Shown one piece after another: positions 22,383 through 29,714 of a stretch of 29,714 nucleotides of DNA. The stretch is from DASRAU01 sp036005805. GTDB taxonomy: Bacteria > Acidobacteriota > Polarisedimenticolia > Gp22-AA2. The DNA is taken from assembly GCA_036005805.1 (NCBI GenBank), contig DASYQE010000350.1, positions 1-29,714 of the forward strand, written 5' to 3'. The translations under genes were made by a program, and so were the position numbers. The notes beneath the pieces were generated by a model. That model was not told the DNA's origin. It saw only the letters and a list, made by a program, of their open reading frames with translations, and ran no database searches. The first letter of the stretch is position 1; each line of letters begins with the position of its first letter.

Positions 22383-23771
22383 TTGATCTTCCGCCGACCC
22401 GCCCATCCGTGCCGCCGAGCGCGGCGTCCTGGTGACACCACGTCCTTGCGCAGGTGCTTCGCCGCCGCGGTCGTGCTGCTCCTCGGGGCGTGGATGGCGC
22501 CCGACGCACGCGCGGCGACTTTCGGGGCCGCCTCCCTGACCGTCACCGCCGGCGGTGGGCTGAATGCCAGCACGTACAACAGCGGGTCGTTCGTGCTCGA
22601 GAACCTCTCGGTCCAGGGCGTTCGGATCGTCCGCGTCCGGCTCGATCTGTCCACGGCGCTGCTCCCGGATCTCGTCTTCGATCCGCTCGGGCTCGCCGGA
22701 GACACGGTGGCCAGGTGCCTGACGATCGACTCCAACCCGGGGCTCGTCGGCCTGGTGAGCCCGGCCGATCCCTGCTCGAGCCCGTTCAGCGCCGCGCACG
22801 ACGGCGGCGACCAGGTGCTGACCCTCGACTTCGACGACTTCCGCCCCGGCCGCAGCCTGCTCTTCTCGGTGGACGTCGACCCCAGCGTCATCCGCGGGGC
22901 CGAGGCCCCCGGTCCCGGCGAATCGGGAAGCGTCTCGGGGCTGGAAATGACCGGCGCGACCATGGAGGTCACCTTCAGCGACGGGGCGGTGCTGCAGGCC
23001 GCCCTGTTCCCGATCGCCGGGGACGACGGAGGGTCGCGGGCCGTCGTACGCACCGGAGCGATTGCGTCGCTCGCAATCACGATGCCCGGCGCGCCCGTCC
23101 TCCCGGCCACGCTGCCCTCACCGTCGCAGACGGTCCGCCTGACCGGCGCGCCGGGGACGCACGCGCGGCTGCTGCGCGCCGAGGGTTCTCTCGAGACGGC
23201 CGGTCTTCCGGGAAACGGCTTCGACGTCGAGCCTTTCGAAGCCGACACCGTCGTGCAGGTCGAGCAGTGGTCGGTCACGCTCGACCTCACCGGGATCGCC
23301 GACATCCCGGTCACGTTGACCCGCGCCGGCGCGGACGCCGGCCTGAACTTGTTCGTCGCCACGGCGGTCGGACCCTCGGAGCGCACCGGCCCGCTCTCGG
23401 CGGTCCTGATCGCGGCGCCCGAGAGCTGCACCTTCGCCCCGGTGCGCTCGCCGCAACTCCTGCTGGAGGGAAACGAAATCTGGTGGATGCCGTTGCCGGG
23501 CGCCACGACCTACGATGTCGTGCGCGGCTCCCTGCCGATCCTGCGATCGACGCACGGCCGCTACGACCTCGCCACGACCGACTGCACCGGCTTCGCCGTG
23601 AATGGCACGAGCCTCACCGACGCTGCCGCTCCCGGCGTCGGTGGTGCCTGGTTCTATCTGGCGCGCGGACGCTCCTGCGGCGGCGCCGGCACCTACGACG
23701 ACGGCTCCGGCTGGGGCCAGGCCGCGCCGCGCGACCCTGGCATCGATGCCGCGCCATCCTCCTGCCCCTGA
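22383..23771 (+). CDS. exported hypothetical protein with recurring C-terminal module
   Basis: The start is uncertain: TTG 22383 opens the frame, and TTG 22446 would give a compact signal peptide (LRRCFAAAVVLLLGAWMAPD). Neither has a clear ribosome-binding site. The body (about 50-330) is beta-rich and Ig/cohesin-like in texture (GSFVLENLSVQGVRIVRV, VLTLDFDDFRPGRSLLFSVD). The final 110 residues contain EIWWMPLPGATTYDVVRG, then CTG...FYLARGRSCGGAGTYDDGSG, RDPGIDA and a terminal Cys-Pro. I recognise this ending as one seen on many secreted proteins of uncultured high-GC bacteria, without a firm name. It ends 47 bp before the thioredoxin-like selenoprotein gene. No function can be assigned. Confidence 0.75.
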   Translation: MIFRRPAHPCRRARRPGDTTSLRRCFAAAVVLLLGAWMAPDARAATFGAASLTVTAGGGLNASTYNSGSFVLENLSVQGVRIVRVRLDLSTALLPDLVFDPLGLAGDTVARCLTIDSNPGLVGLVSPADPCSSPFSAAHDGGDQVLTLDFDDFRPGRSLLFSVDVDPSVIRGAEAPGPGESGSVSGLEMTGATMEVTFSDGAVLQAALFPIAGDDGGSRAVVRTGAIASLAITMPGAPVLPATLPSPSQTVRLTGAPGTHARLLRAEGSLETAGLPGNGFDVEPFEADTVVQVEQWSVTLDLTGIADIPVTLTRAGADAGLNLFVATAVGPSERTGPLSAVLIAAPESCTFAPVRSPQLLLEGNEIWWMPLPGATTYDVVRGSLPILRSTHGRYDLATTDCTGFAVNGTSLTDAAAPGVGGAWFYLARGRSCGGAGTYDDGSGWGQAAPRDPGIDAAPSSCP

Positions 23772-23818
23772 GCCGGACCGCCGCCGCTCGTGTATCCTGC
23801 CGGGACGGAGGTGCTGCG

Positions 23819-24208
23819 ATGAGACGAGCCATTCTGCGCATCGTGGGCCCGCTTCTGTTGATCGGAGCGGTCCTGCTTCCCCTGCACGCATTCGCGGCCG
23901 ACAAACCCGCCGCCGGCGACGCGCCGCTGCTGGTCACCTATTACTACCTGCCCGGCTGAATGATCTGCGCGCAGTTGAAGCCCGCCGTGAGCGGGCTCGA
24001 GCAGGAGTTCCCGGGACAGGTGAAGGCCGAGAACGTGGACGCCTCGGGCGAGGCGGCGAGAAAGGACATCAAGGAGCTCGGTTTCAAGAACCACGGGCTG
24101 GTGATCCGCGACGCCAAGGGGAAGGTGCTGCACAAGGAGCCGGACCACACCGTGGACATGGACGCCGTCAAGAAGGCGATCCAGGACCTCCTCGCGCAGA
24201 AAAAGTAG
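23819..24208 (+). CDS. exported thioredoxin-like selenoprotein with UxxC active site (in-frame TGA)
   Basis: ATG 23819 follows ACGGAGG. A signal peptide (ILRIVGPLLLIGAVLLPLHAFA) leads to LLVTYYYLPG, an in-frame TGA at 23957-23959, then MICAQLKPAVSGLEQEF. The frame then stays open to the TAG at 24208, for 129 aa. The TGA sits where thioredoxins have the first Cys of CxxC, giving Sec47-Met-Ile-Cys50 after a hydrophobic strand. The rest fits the fold: VKAENVDAS, ELGFKNHGLVIRDAKGKVL, and a C-terminal helix. A GC-rich hairpin of SECIS type follows. If TGA were a stop, the upstream part would be a 46-aa stub and the downstream part would start with no ribosome-binding site. It probably acts as a periplasmic thiol oxidoreductase. 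It is convergent with the alcohol dehydrogenase gene, 6 bp away. Confidence 0.88.
23979..23997 (+). promoter_or_regulatory. SECIS-like hairpin downstream of the TGA
   Basis: AGCCCGC (23979-23985) pairs perfectly with GCGGGCT (23991-23997) around a CGTGA loop. The loop begins 26 nt after the TGA and has G as its second base. Stem length, loop size and distance all fit the bacterial SECIS description. Confidence 0.7.
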
Positions 24209-24214
24209 CCGGCT

Positions 24215-25243
24215 TCAGTCGGTGCGCAGGACCAGCGCCCCGGTGAAGCCGCCGGACCTCAGATCAAGAAGGGCGCGGTTGGCGTCGCGCAGCGCGTAGT
24301 CGCGCACCTCCGGACGCAGGCCGGTGCGCGCCGCGAGCGCCAGGAACTCGTTCACGTCCACCCGCGTCACGTTGGCGACGGAACGGATCTCCTTCTCCAT
24401 CCAGAGATCGGACGGGTAGTCGAGGCGCAGCAGCGCCTCCTTGTCGGCGTTCTCCTTGCGGATGGCGTTGATGACCAGCGTGCCGCCGGGGGCGAGCCCG
24501 CGCAGCGCTCCGACGATGGGCGTCCACGCGGGTGTCGTGTCGATGACGGCGTCGAGCGGGTGCGGCGGCGTCTCGAGCGTGTTTCCCGCCCACTCGGCCC
24601 CGAGCTCGATGGCGAACCGGCGCTGCGCCTCGTCGCGCGCGAAGACGAACACCTGCGCCCTCGGGTCGGCGGCGAGCGCGGTGCGCAGCACCAGGTGGGC
24701 CGAGGCGCCGAAGCCGGTCAGCCCGAGCTTTTTCCCCGGCGCGTAGCCCGAAAGACGCAGCGAGCGCCAGCCGATGGCGCCGGCGCACAGCAACGGCGCA
24801 GCATCGAGGTCGCCGATTCCGTCGGGAATCGGAATCGCGAAGGCCGCCGGTACGACCAGGCGATCGGCGTAGCCGCCGTCGACGTCGCGCCCGGTGGCGC
24901 GGAACTCCGGGCAGAGGTTCTCCCGCCCCTCGCGACAGAACGTGCAGTGACCGCAGGCGGAGAAGATCCAGGCGGCTCCGACCCGATCACCGATCCTCCA
25001 GCCGGCGGCGCCCGGGCCGAGCGCTTCCACCCGTCCGACCGCCTGGTGTCCCGGGATGATCGGCAGCCGCAGCGGCGGCATGCGTCCTTCGATCTCGTCC
25101 AGCTCGGTGTGGCAGACGCCGCACGCGGCGACGCGGATCAGGACCTCCCCGGGCCCGGGGACCGGGTCGGGGGAGTCCGCGGCCTTCAGCGGCTCGGGCT
25201 CCTCGGCCAGGGGCGCCGGCCGCTCCAGCATCATCGCCCGCAT
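24215..25243 (-). CDS. zinc-dependent alcohol dehydrogenase (MDR family)
   Basis: This 342-aa cytoplasmic protein is a medium-chain, NAD(P)-dependent zinc dehydrogenase. The catalytic zinc site is formed by Cys44 (CGVCHTE), His66 (PGHQ) and Cys153 (LLCAG); the usual GHE Glu is Gln here. The structural zinc site is Cys97, Cys100, Cys103 and Cys111. A Rossmann stretch LGLTGFGASAHL begins near 174, where the usual GxGxxG appears as GFGASA. The sequence resembles the bacterial zinc-binding alcohol dehydrogenase subfamily with this variant (TIGR02822 type, from memory). It would interconvert an alcohol and aldehyde; the substrate is unknown. It stands alone, convergent with the selenoprotein gene and divergent from the acyl-CoA dehydrogenase gene. 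Confidence 0.93.
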   Translation of the reverse strand: MRAMMLERPAPLAEEPEPLKAADSPDPVPGPGEVLIRVAACGVCHTELDEIEGRMPPLRLPIIPGHQAVGRVEALGPGAAGWRIGDRVGAAWIFSACGHCTFCREGRENLCPEFRATGRDVDGGYADRLVVPAAFAIPIPDGIGDLDAAPLLCAGAIGWRSLRLSGYAPGKKLGLTGFGASAHLVLRTALAADPRAQVFVFARDEAQRRFAIELGAEWAGNTLETPPHPLDAVIDTTPAWTPIVGALRGLAPGGTLVINAIRKENADKEALLRLDYPSDLWMEKEIRSVANVTRVDVNEFLALAARTGLRPEVRDYALRDANRALLDLRSGGFTGALVLRTD

Positions 25244-25409
25244 GTTGCCATTTCCAGACGAGGCTCCTAGACTGGCCGCCTCATGAACTCAATCCATCGC
25301 ATCTGAACGGCGTTCCCGCCCGACGGCGTCGGGCTTGAATCGCCGGCCGCTCCCATCGCGCGCAGACCGTAGTCCGCCGCGCCGGGACCGCCGGCACAGC
25401 GAGGTCTGC

Positions 25410-26543
25410 ATGACCAGCGTTACATCCGCGAATCTCGGCGAAACACTCGACAGACTCAGCCACGATACCATCGCGCCGGCCGCCGCCGAGGTGGATCGCA
25501 CCGGCGCCTTCCCCGATCGCGCGCTGGACGCGCTGCGCGGCGCGGGGCTCCTCGGCGCCACCAGCAGCAAGGAGGTCGGCGGGCTGGGCTTCGGCCTGCG
25601 CGAGGCCTCGACGATCGTGCGTCGCGTCGCACGCGACTGCGGCTCGACCGCGATGGTCCTCTGCATGCACTACTCCGGCACGTCCGTGCTCGAGGCGCTC
25701 GGCGACCAGGAGACGCGTCGTGCGGTCGCTTCGGGTCGCCACCTGAGCACGCTCGCCTTCAGCGAGGCGGGATCCCGCAGCCACTTCTGGGCGCCCCTGG
25801 GCACGGCGACGCGCAACGGCTCGGGCGTGGTGCTGAACGCGCGCAAGTCCTGGGTCACCTCGGCGTCGAAGGCGACGGCGTACGTCTGGTCGTCGAAGCC
25901 GCTCGCGGCGGAGGGGTTCAGCACCCTCTGGCTCGTCCCGGCGACTGCCTCCGGCCTCAGCGTGCGCGGCCCCTTCGACGGCCTCGGCCTGCGTGGCAAC
26001 GATTCGTCGCCGGTCGGCGCCGAGAACGTCAAGGTGCCGGAGTCGGCGATGCTCGGAGAGGACGGCCGGGGCTTCGACGTGATGATGGGGACGGTGCTGC
26101 CGGTCTTCCAGGTCCTCAACGCCTCCTTCTCGGTGGGCGCGATGGAGTCGGCGGTGGAGCGGACCGCGGCGCACGCCTCGGGGCAGCGCTACGGCCACAT
26201 CGACGCGTCGCTCGCCGATCTCCCGACGATTCGCGCCAATGTCGCGCGCATGCGCATCAAGACCGATGCCGCCGCGGCGCTGCTGGACGACACCCTCGCG
26301 GCCGCGACGTCCGGCCGCGCCGACGCCATGCTGCGCGTCCTCGAGAGCAAGGCGATGGCGGGGGAGACGGCGAACGAGGTGCTCGATCTGGCCATGCGCA
26401 CCTGCGGCGGCCAGGCCTTCCGCAAGGAAGTCGGCGTCGAGCGGCTGTTCCGCGACGCGCGCGCCGCCGGCGTGATGGCGCCGACGACCGATCTCCTCTA
26501 CGACTTCATCGGCAAGGCGGTCTGCGGCCTGCCGCTGTTCTGA
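25410..26543 (+). CDS. acyl-CoA dehydrogenase-family flavoprotein
   Basis: ATG 25410 follows GCGAGG; the frame is open from 25335. The 377-aa protein has the acyl-CoA dehydrogenase architecture: N-terminal helical domain (FPDRALDALRGAGLLGAT, EVGGLGFGLREAS), middle beta-domain with LSTLAFSEAGSRSHFW and LNARKSWVTSAS, and C-terminal helical domain with RTCGGQAFRKEVGVERLFRDARAAGVMAPT. These segments contact FAD in the family. The catalytic Glu of classical members is not obvious, and relatives of this type also act as flavin monooxygenases or desulfurases. It is the first gene of a three-gene operon (11-bp gap, then 10-bp overlap) whose other products are a PhnD-like protein and a ferritin-like protein. 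Oxidation of a specialised substrate is likely. Confidence 0.9.
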   Translation: MTSVTSANLGETLDRLSHDTIAPAAAEVDRTGAFPDRALDALRGAGLLGATSSKEVGGLGFGLREASTIVRRVARDCGSTAMVLCMHYSGTSVLEALGDQETRRAVASGRHLSTLAFSEAGSRSHFWAPLGTATRNGSGVVLNARKSWVTSASKATAYVWSSKPLAAEGFSTLWLVPATASGLSVRGPFDGLGLRGNDSSPVGAENVKVPESAMLGEDGRGFDVMMGTVLPVFQVLNASFSVGAMESAVERTAAHASGQRYGHIDASLADLPTIRANVARMRIKTDAAAALLDDTLAAATSGRADAMLRVLESKAMAGETANEVLDLAMRTCGGQAFRKEVGVERLFRDARAAGVMAPTTDLLYDFIGKAVCGLPLF

Positions 26544-26554
26544 CGGAGGCGGAC

Positions 26555-27406
26555 ATGAGTGACACGCTGGTGCTGGGGGCGGTCGCCTACGACCCGAAGG
26601 TCGTCACCATCTGGGACGGCTTCAAGGCGTGGTTCGAGCAGCGCGGCCTGCCCTTCGACTACGTGCTGTTCTCGAACTACGAACGGCAGGTGCAGGCGCA
26701 GTTCGAAGCCGTCATCGACGTCGCGTGGAATTCGCCGCTCGCGTGGCTGCAGACCGAGCGCATCGCCGCCGCGACCGGGCATCACGCGCAAGCGATCGCC
26801 ATGCGCGACAGCGACCAGGACCTGACTTCGATCGTCGTCGTGCGGGCCGACTCGAACATCACGGCGATCGAAGGACTGCGCGGCAGGCGCGTCGCCGTCG
26901 GCGCATCCGACTCGCCGCAGGCGACCCTCATCCCGCTCGGTCATCTCGCGGCGGCGGGACTCGAGCCCGGCACGGCGTTCGAGGTGCTGGTCTTCGATCG
27001 TCTCCCAGGCAAGCACGGCGACCACATCGGCGGCGAGCGGGACGCCGTCCGCGCCCTCGTGCGCGGCGACGCGGACGCCGCCTGCCTCATCGACTCGAAC
27101 CATCTCCTGTTCTCGCAGGACGGCACCCTGCCCGCCGGCGCCGCCCGCGTCCTGGCGCGCACCGCGCCGTACGACCACTGCAACGTCACCATCCTCGGGG
27201 AAGCGACCGCCAGGATGCATCGATTCCGCGAGCTCCTGCTCGGGATGCGCTACGCGGATCCCGACGTGCGCGCCCTCCTGGATCTCGAGGGCCTGAAGGA
27301 GTGGCGCCCGGGACGCACGAGCGGCTATGCGCCGCTCGCCGCCGCCGTGGATCGATTCGGGACGATCGAGTCGTTCGTCGCCGGCGTGGCGGCCCGGTGC
27401 GGATAG
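26555..27406 (+). CDS. PhnD-like periplasmic-binding-fold protein without signal peptide
   Basis: ATG 26555 follows GGAGG. The 283-aa protein has the phosphate/phosphonate-binding (PhnD, type 2 binding protein) pattern: LVLGAVAYDPKVVTIWDG, YVLFSNYERQVQAQF, VIDVAWNSPLAWL, the strand IVVVRADSNI, LRGRRVAVGASDSPQAT, GERDAVRALVRGDADAACL, and FRELLLGMRY. Normal PhnD proteins are exported, but no signal peptide or lipobox is present and no permease or ATPase gene is nearby. A cytoplasmic ligand-binding or enzymatic role is therefore more likely than transport. Close coupling to the acyl-CoA dehydrogenase and ferritin-like genes suggests that it handles their substrate. Confidence 0.85.
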   Translation: MSDTLVLGAVAYDPKVVTIWDGFKAWFEQRGLPFDYVLFSNYERQVQAQFEAVIDVAWNSPLAWLQTERIAAATGHHAQAIAMRDSDQDLTSIVVVRADSNITAIEGLRGRRVAVGASDSPQATLIPLGHLAAAGLEPGTAFEVLVFDRLPGKHGDHIGGERDAVRALVRGDADAACLIDSNHLLFSQDGTLPAGAARVLARTAPYDHCNVTILGEATARMHRFRELLLGMRYADPDVRALLDLEGLKEWRPGRTSGYAPLAAAVDRFGTIESFVAGVAARCG

Positions 27407-28575
27407 ACCTCGGCGATCTCGGCTTCGACGAAGGAGGCCACCTCCTCGTCAAGCGGGCGCTGCGCGGCCTGTCCGCCGGCGCCGAGCTCGAGGTGCGCGG
27501 CACGAGCCCGGACCTGGACCTGCACCTCGGCACCTGGTGCCGCGCCCAGGGTCACCGCGTCCGCGCCGCCGCGGGCGCCTGGAGTGTCGCGCCGGCCGCC
27601 GGGCACGGCCGGCACGAGGACGCGCGCGCCGGCCACGCCGATGCGAGCCGTCCCGGCGCCGTCGTCGAGCGTCCGCCCGCGACCTGGGGACTGGCGGCGC
27701 GCGGCGCCCGGGTCGAGCCGGGGTCTCCCGACTTCGGCTTCACGCTGGCCTGTCGGATCGAAGTCTGGAGCGACGATGCCGCGCGGCTGTACGCCCAGGC
27801 GGTGGCGGCGCAGTGGGACCCGGCCACGGCCATCCCGTGGAGCGCGCCGTTCGAGCTGCCCGACGACGTCGAGGACGCCGTCGTGCAGGTGATGACCTAT
27901 CTCATCGAGAACGAGACCGCTGCCCTGGTCATCCCGAGCCGCTTCATCGCCCGCCTGCACCCGCATTTCCGCGAAGTGATGCAGCTCCTGGCGGTCCAGG
28001 CGGCGGATGAGGCGCGCCACATCGAGGTCTTCACGCGTCGGGCGCTCCTGAAACGCGCCGAGCCCGGACTTTCGACCGCGGGAGGGCAGGCGAGCCTGCT
28101 GACCCTGGTGCAGGAGCCCGACTTCCCGATCGCGTCGTTCCTGCTGTCGGTGCTGGGTGAAGGGACCTTCCTGATCCTGCTGCGCTTCCTCGAAGCGCAC
28201 GCCCCCGACCCGGTGACCGCCGCCGTGGCGCGCCTGGCCGCGCAGGACGAGGCCCGCCACGTCGCCTTCGGCCTCGCCCACCTGCGACGCCACCTCGCCG
28301 AGGATCCAGGCTTCCGCGCCCGTCTCGCCTCGGCCGTCCGTCGCCGTCATGACGCCCTGCGTCACACCGCCGGCCTCAACGCCGAGGTCTTCGATGCGCT
28401 GCAGCTCCTGGCCTCGGGCTCGGACGCGCCCGCGGCCCTGCGCCAGGGCCACCGCCAGGTCCAGGCCCTCCTCGGCGACATGGACACGGCCCGCCAGAAC
28501 AACCTCGAGCGCCTCGGCTTCACTCCGGAAGAGGCCGCCGACCTGTCGAGTCTCCACACCCGGAACTTCATGTAA
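27397..28575 (+). CDS. TusA-like/ferritin-like diiron fusion protein
   Basis: GTG 27397 overlaps the previous stop by 10 bp and gives 392 aa. Residues 1-60 resemble a TusA/SirA domain (IDLGDLGFDEGGHLLVKRAL, LEVRGTSPDLDLHLGTWC, GHRVRAA) but lack the CPxP cysteine, so it cannot carry sulfur in the usual way. After a loose linker, residues about 120-330 are a ferritin-like four-helix bundle with two EARH motifs: DEARH 204-208 and DEARH 284-288. Likely partner ligands are Glu171/Glu173 and Glu255 (LGEGTF). This is the diiron pattern of oxygenases and N-oxygenases of this superfamily. It probably activates oxygen on a small substrate supplied by the neighbours. The exact reaction is unknown. Confidence 0.85.
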   Translation: MRIDLGDLGFDEGGHLLVKRALRGLSAGAELEVRGTSPDLDLHLGTWCRAQGHRVRAAAGAWSVAPAAGHGRHEDARAGHADASRPGAVVERPPATWGLAARGARVEPGSPDFGFTLACRIEVWSDDAARLYAQAVAAQWDPATAIPWSAPFELPDDVEDAVVQVMTYLIENETAALVIPSRFIARLHPHFREVMQLLAVQAADEARHIEVFTRRALLKRAEPGLSTAGGQASLLTLVQEPDFPIASFLLSVLGEGTFLILLRFLEAHAPDPVTAAVARLAAQDEARHVAFGLAHLRRHLAEDPGFRARLASAVRRRHDALRHTAGLNAEVFDALQLLASGSDAPAALRQGHRQVQALLGDMDTARQNNLERLGFTPEEAADLSSLHTRNFM

Positions 28576-28745
28576 ACACGGTGTCACCACGCCCCGAGCC
28601 GGGATGCCTCGCGATTTCGCCGGATTCGCTCAAGGGTGATAGGCTCTCCGCCGGCCAGCTCGACGGGGTCCACGAAGGTGGTTCGCGGGCTCGGGGGGCC
28701 TCAGGAACCAGCGTCCAGCGATCCGTCCGGATCCCGAGTACGACC

Positions 28746-29546
28746 ATGAGCGAGCCCGTCATCTGCCTTGGGCAGCAGCCCTGCGGCTTCTTCCCGAAGC
28801 GCTTCCTCGTCGCCAAGATCACCGCGGCGCGCCGCCTGCAGCAGCGCATCGGCGGCCGCATCGTCTGGTTCTTCCACGACAGCGACCACGACTACCGCGA
28901 GACCACCACACCGCTGCGCGACCGGCAGACGGGCGATCTCAAGCACATCAACTTCGACCAGGCGAACAAGATCCAGAAGAAGTACTCGCCGCTCTTCCTC
29001 AAGCGCATCCGTCCCGACTGGCAGGAACGCACCGCGCGCGTCATGCCCTGCTTCGTCGAGCCGGCTCTTCAGGATGTCTTCGAGCAGGCGCAGGGCGGGA
29101 CGGCTTCCGAGTTCTGCCTCGACATGTATCGCCGGCTCGGGCTCATCGATGACATCGTCATCGTGCGCTCCGGCGATCCCGAGGTGCGCCGCCGCGCCGT
29201 GGCCATCGACGACTTCTATGCCGACATCCCCTACGAGGGCGAGATCGTGCGGGCGCGCGTGCAGGACGGACGCTACATCCTGCACCGCGGCGGCGATCAG
29301 TTCCTCGAGATTGCCGGCCCCGCCACCGTCGCCAAGGAGCAGATCAGCCCGACGCGCGACACGCGGCTGCGCTGGATGCAGTCGGTCGTGGGCTGCACGC
29401 ACTACGTCTGCGGCGCGGGGGAGGCAAAGTACCTGAACAAGGACGAGGCTCCCGGCATCGAGTTCGTCGATCGGGATGTCGTGGAACGGCCGCACGAGTC
29501 GTGGATCGGGGAGGAGGAGCCGCCGCATGCCGCCGCGCGCGTCTGA
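28746..29546 (+). CDS. short BshC-like protein
   Basis: ATG 28746 gives 266 aa; no strong ribosome-binding site is seen and the frame is open from 28581. The N-terminus, LGQQPCGFFPKRFLVAKITAARRL followed by GGRIVWFFHDSDHDYRET, parallels the GQQ...P...K motif and (G/D)DHDF segment of BshC, the enzyme that adds cysteine to glucosaminyl-malate in bacillithiol synthesis. BshC proteins are about twice as long, so this is a shortened or divergent relative. The C-terminal part has GGDQFLEIAGPATVAKEQISPT and VVGCTHYVCGAGEAKYL, which again resembles BshC. It overlaps a PIG-L deacetylase gene by 20 bp, matching the BshB step. Together this suggests a bacillithiol-like thiol pathway. Confidence 0.72.
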   Translation: MSEPVICLGQQPCGFFPKRFLVAKITAARRLQQRIGGRIVWFFHDSDHDYRETTTPLRDRQTGDLKHINFDQANKIQKKYSPLFLKRIRPDWQERTARVMPCFVEPALQDVFEQAQGGTASEFCLDMYRRLGLIDDIVIVRSGDPEVRRRAVAIDDFYADIPYEGEIVRARVQDGRYILHRGGDQFLEIAGPATVAKEQISPTRDTRLRWMQSVVGCTHYVCGAGEAKYLNKDEAPGIEFVDRDVVERPHESWIGEEEPPHAAARV

Positions 29547-29714
29547 TCCGTCCCGCCTGCGCATCCTCGCGGTCGGCCCGCATCCGGACGATGTCGAGTT
29601 CGGCTGCGGCGCCATCCTGATCGGCGAGGCGAAACGCGGCCACGCCGTCACCGTTCTCAATCTCTCGCGCGGCGAGTCCGGGACGAGCGGCACGCCGGAG
29701 ATCCGGGCGCGCGA
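29527..29714 (+). CDS. PIG-L/LmbE-family deacetylase, BshB-like (3' end outside window)
   Basis: ATG 29527 lies 20 bp inside the end of the BshC-like gene, after GGGGAGGAGGAG. Sixty-two codons are visible before the window ends. They contain the family's zinc-site signature, ILAVGPHPDDVEFGCG with His-Pro-Asp-Asp, then the VLNLSRGESGT segment. This is the N-terminus of PIG-L/LmbE N-acetyl-glucosaminyl deacetylases, and the DDVEFGCG and RGE-GT pattern is closest to BshB1, which deacetylates GlcNAc-malate. Pairing with a BshC-like gene supports this reading. Confidence 0.85.
   Translation, partial: MPPRASDPSRLRILAVGPHPDDVEFGCGAILIGEAKRGHAVTVLNLSRGESGTSGTPEIRAR

Noticed and set aside
23960..24208. 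An independent 82-aa gene starting at ATG 23960 directly after the TGA
   Set aside because: No ribosome-binding site, and it would lose the signal peptide, first strand and first active-site residue of the thioredoxin fold.

Overview
This is a GC-rich, gene-dense bacterial segment. Many proteins carry Sec signal peptides, one has a lipobox, one is a beta-barrel-like outer-membrane candidate, and neighbouring genes overlap by a few bases, so the source looks like a Gram-negative, probably uncultured soil or sediment bacterium. The mix of exported hypothetical proteins, Asp-box lipoprotein, TlpA thioredoxin and CHAT protein would fit Acidobacteriota or a similar high-GC phylum. That placement is inference: the window holds no rRNA or other phylogenetic marker. 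I found no tRNA, rRNA, CRISPR array or insertion sequence, and no stretch over 300 bases lacks a gene.

Left third (1-12.8 kb). A truncated TPR/CHAT protease-like gene is followed by an unrecognised 312-aa protein and an overlapping trypsin-like protease with a full His/Asp/Ser triad. Next come a PAP2 phosphatase, a secreted lysyl-oxidase-like copper enzyme, a GFA-family protein, an exported hypothetical, and a beta-lactamase-fold serine hydrolase. A three-gene minus-strand operon then encodes two exported unknowns and a PAS-GGDEF-EAL cyclic-di-GMP enzyme.

Middle (12.8-20.5 kb). A secreted protein with four Kazal-like modules, each exactly 213 bp, ends at a strong intrinsic terminator. It is followed by a MoaD-like/beta-propeller gene pair, a polytopic membrane protein and a superoxide dismutase. 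The most notable part is a minus-strand operon at 20520-18032: Cys-rich exported protein, TlpA-like thioredoxin, outer-membrane beta-barrel candidate, and a heavy-metal-associated (HMA) domain protein whose CxxC site is encoded TGA-x-x-TGA. I read this last gene as a selenoprotein with a UxxU metal site.

Right third (20.7-29.7 kb). An Asp-box lipoprotein with a terminator and an exported surface protein precede a second selenoprotein candidate, an exported thioredoxin-like protein with a UxxC site and a SECIS-like hairpin. Then come a zinc alcohol dehydrogenase, an acyl-CoA dehydrogenase / cytosolic PhnD-like / TusA-ferritin-like operon, and a short BshC-like gene overlapping a PIG-L deacetylase, which suggests a bacillithiol-like thiol pathway. 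The two independent in-frame TGA genes, each at a redox or metal Cys position, support the view that this organism makes selenocysteine.
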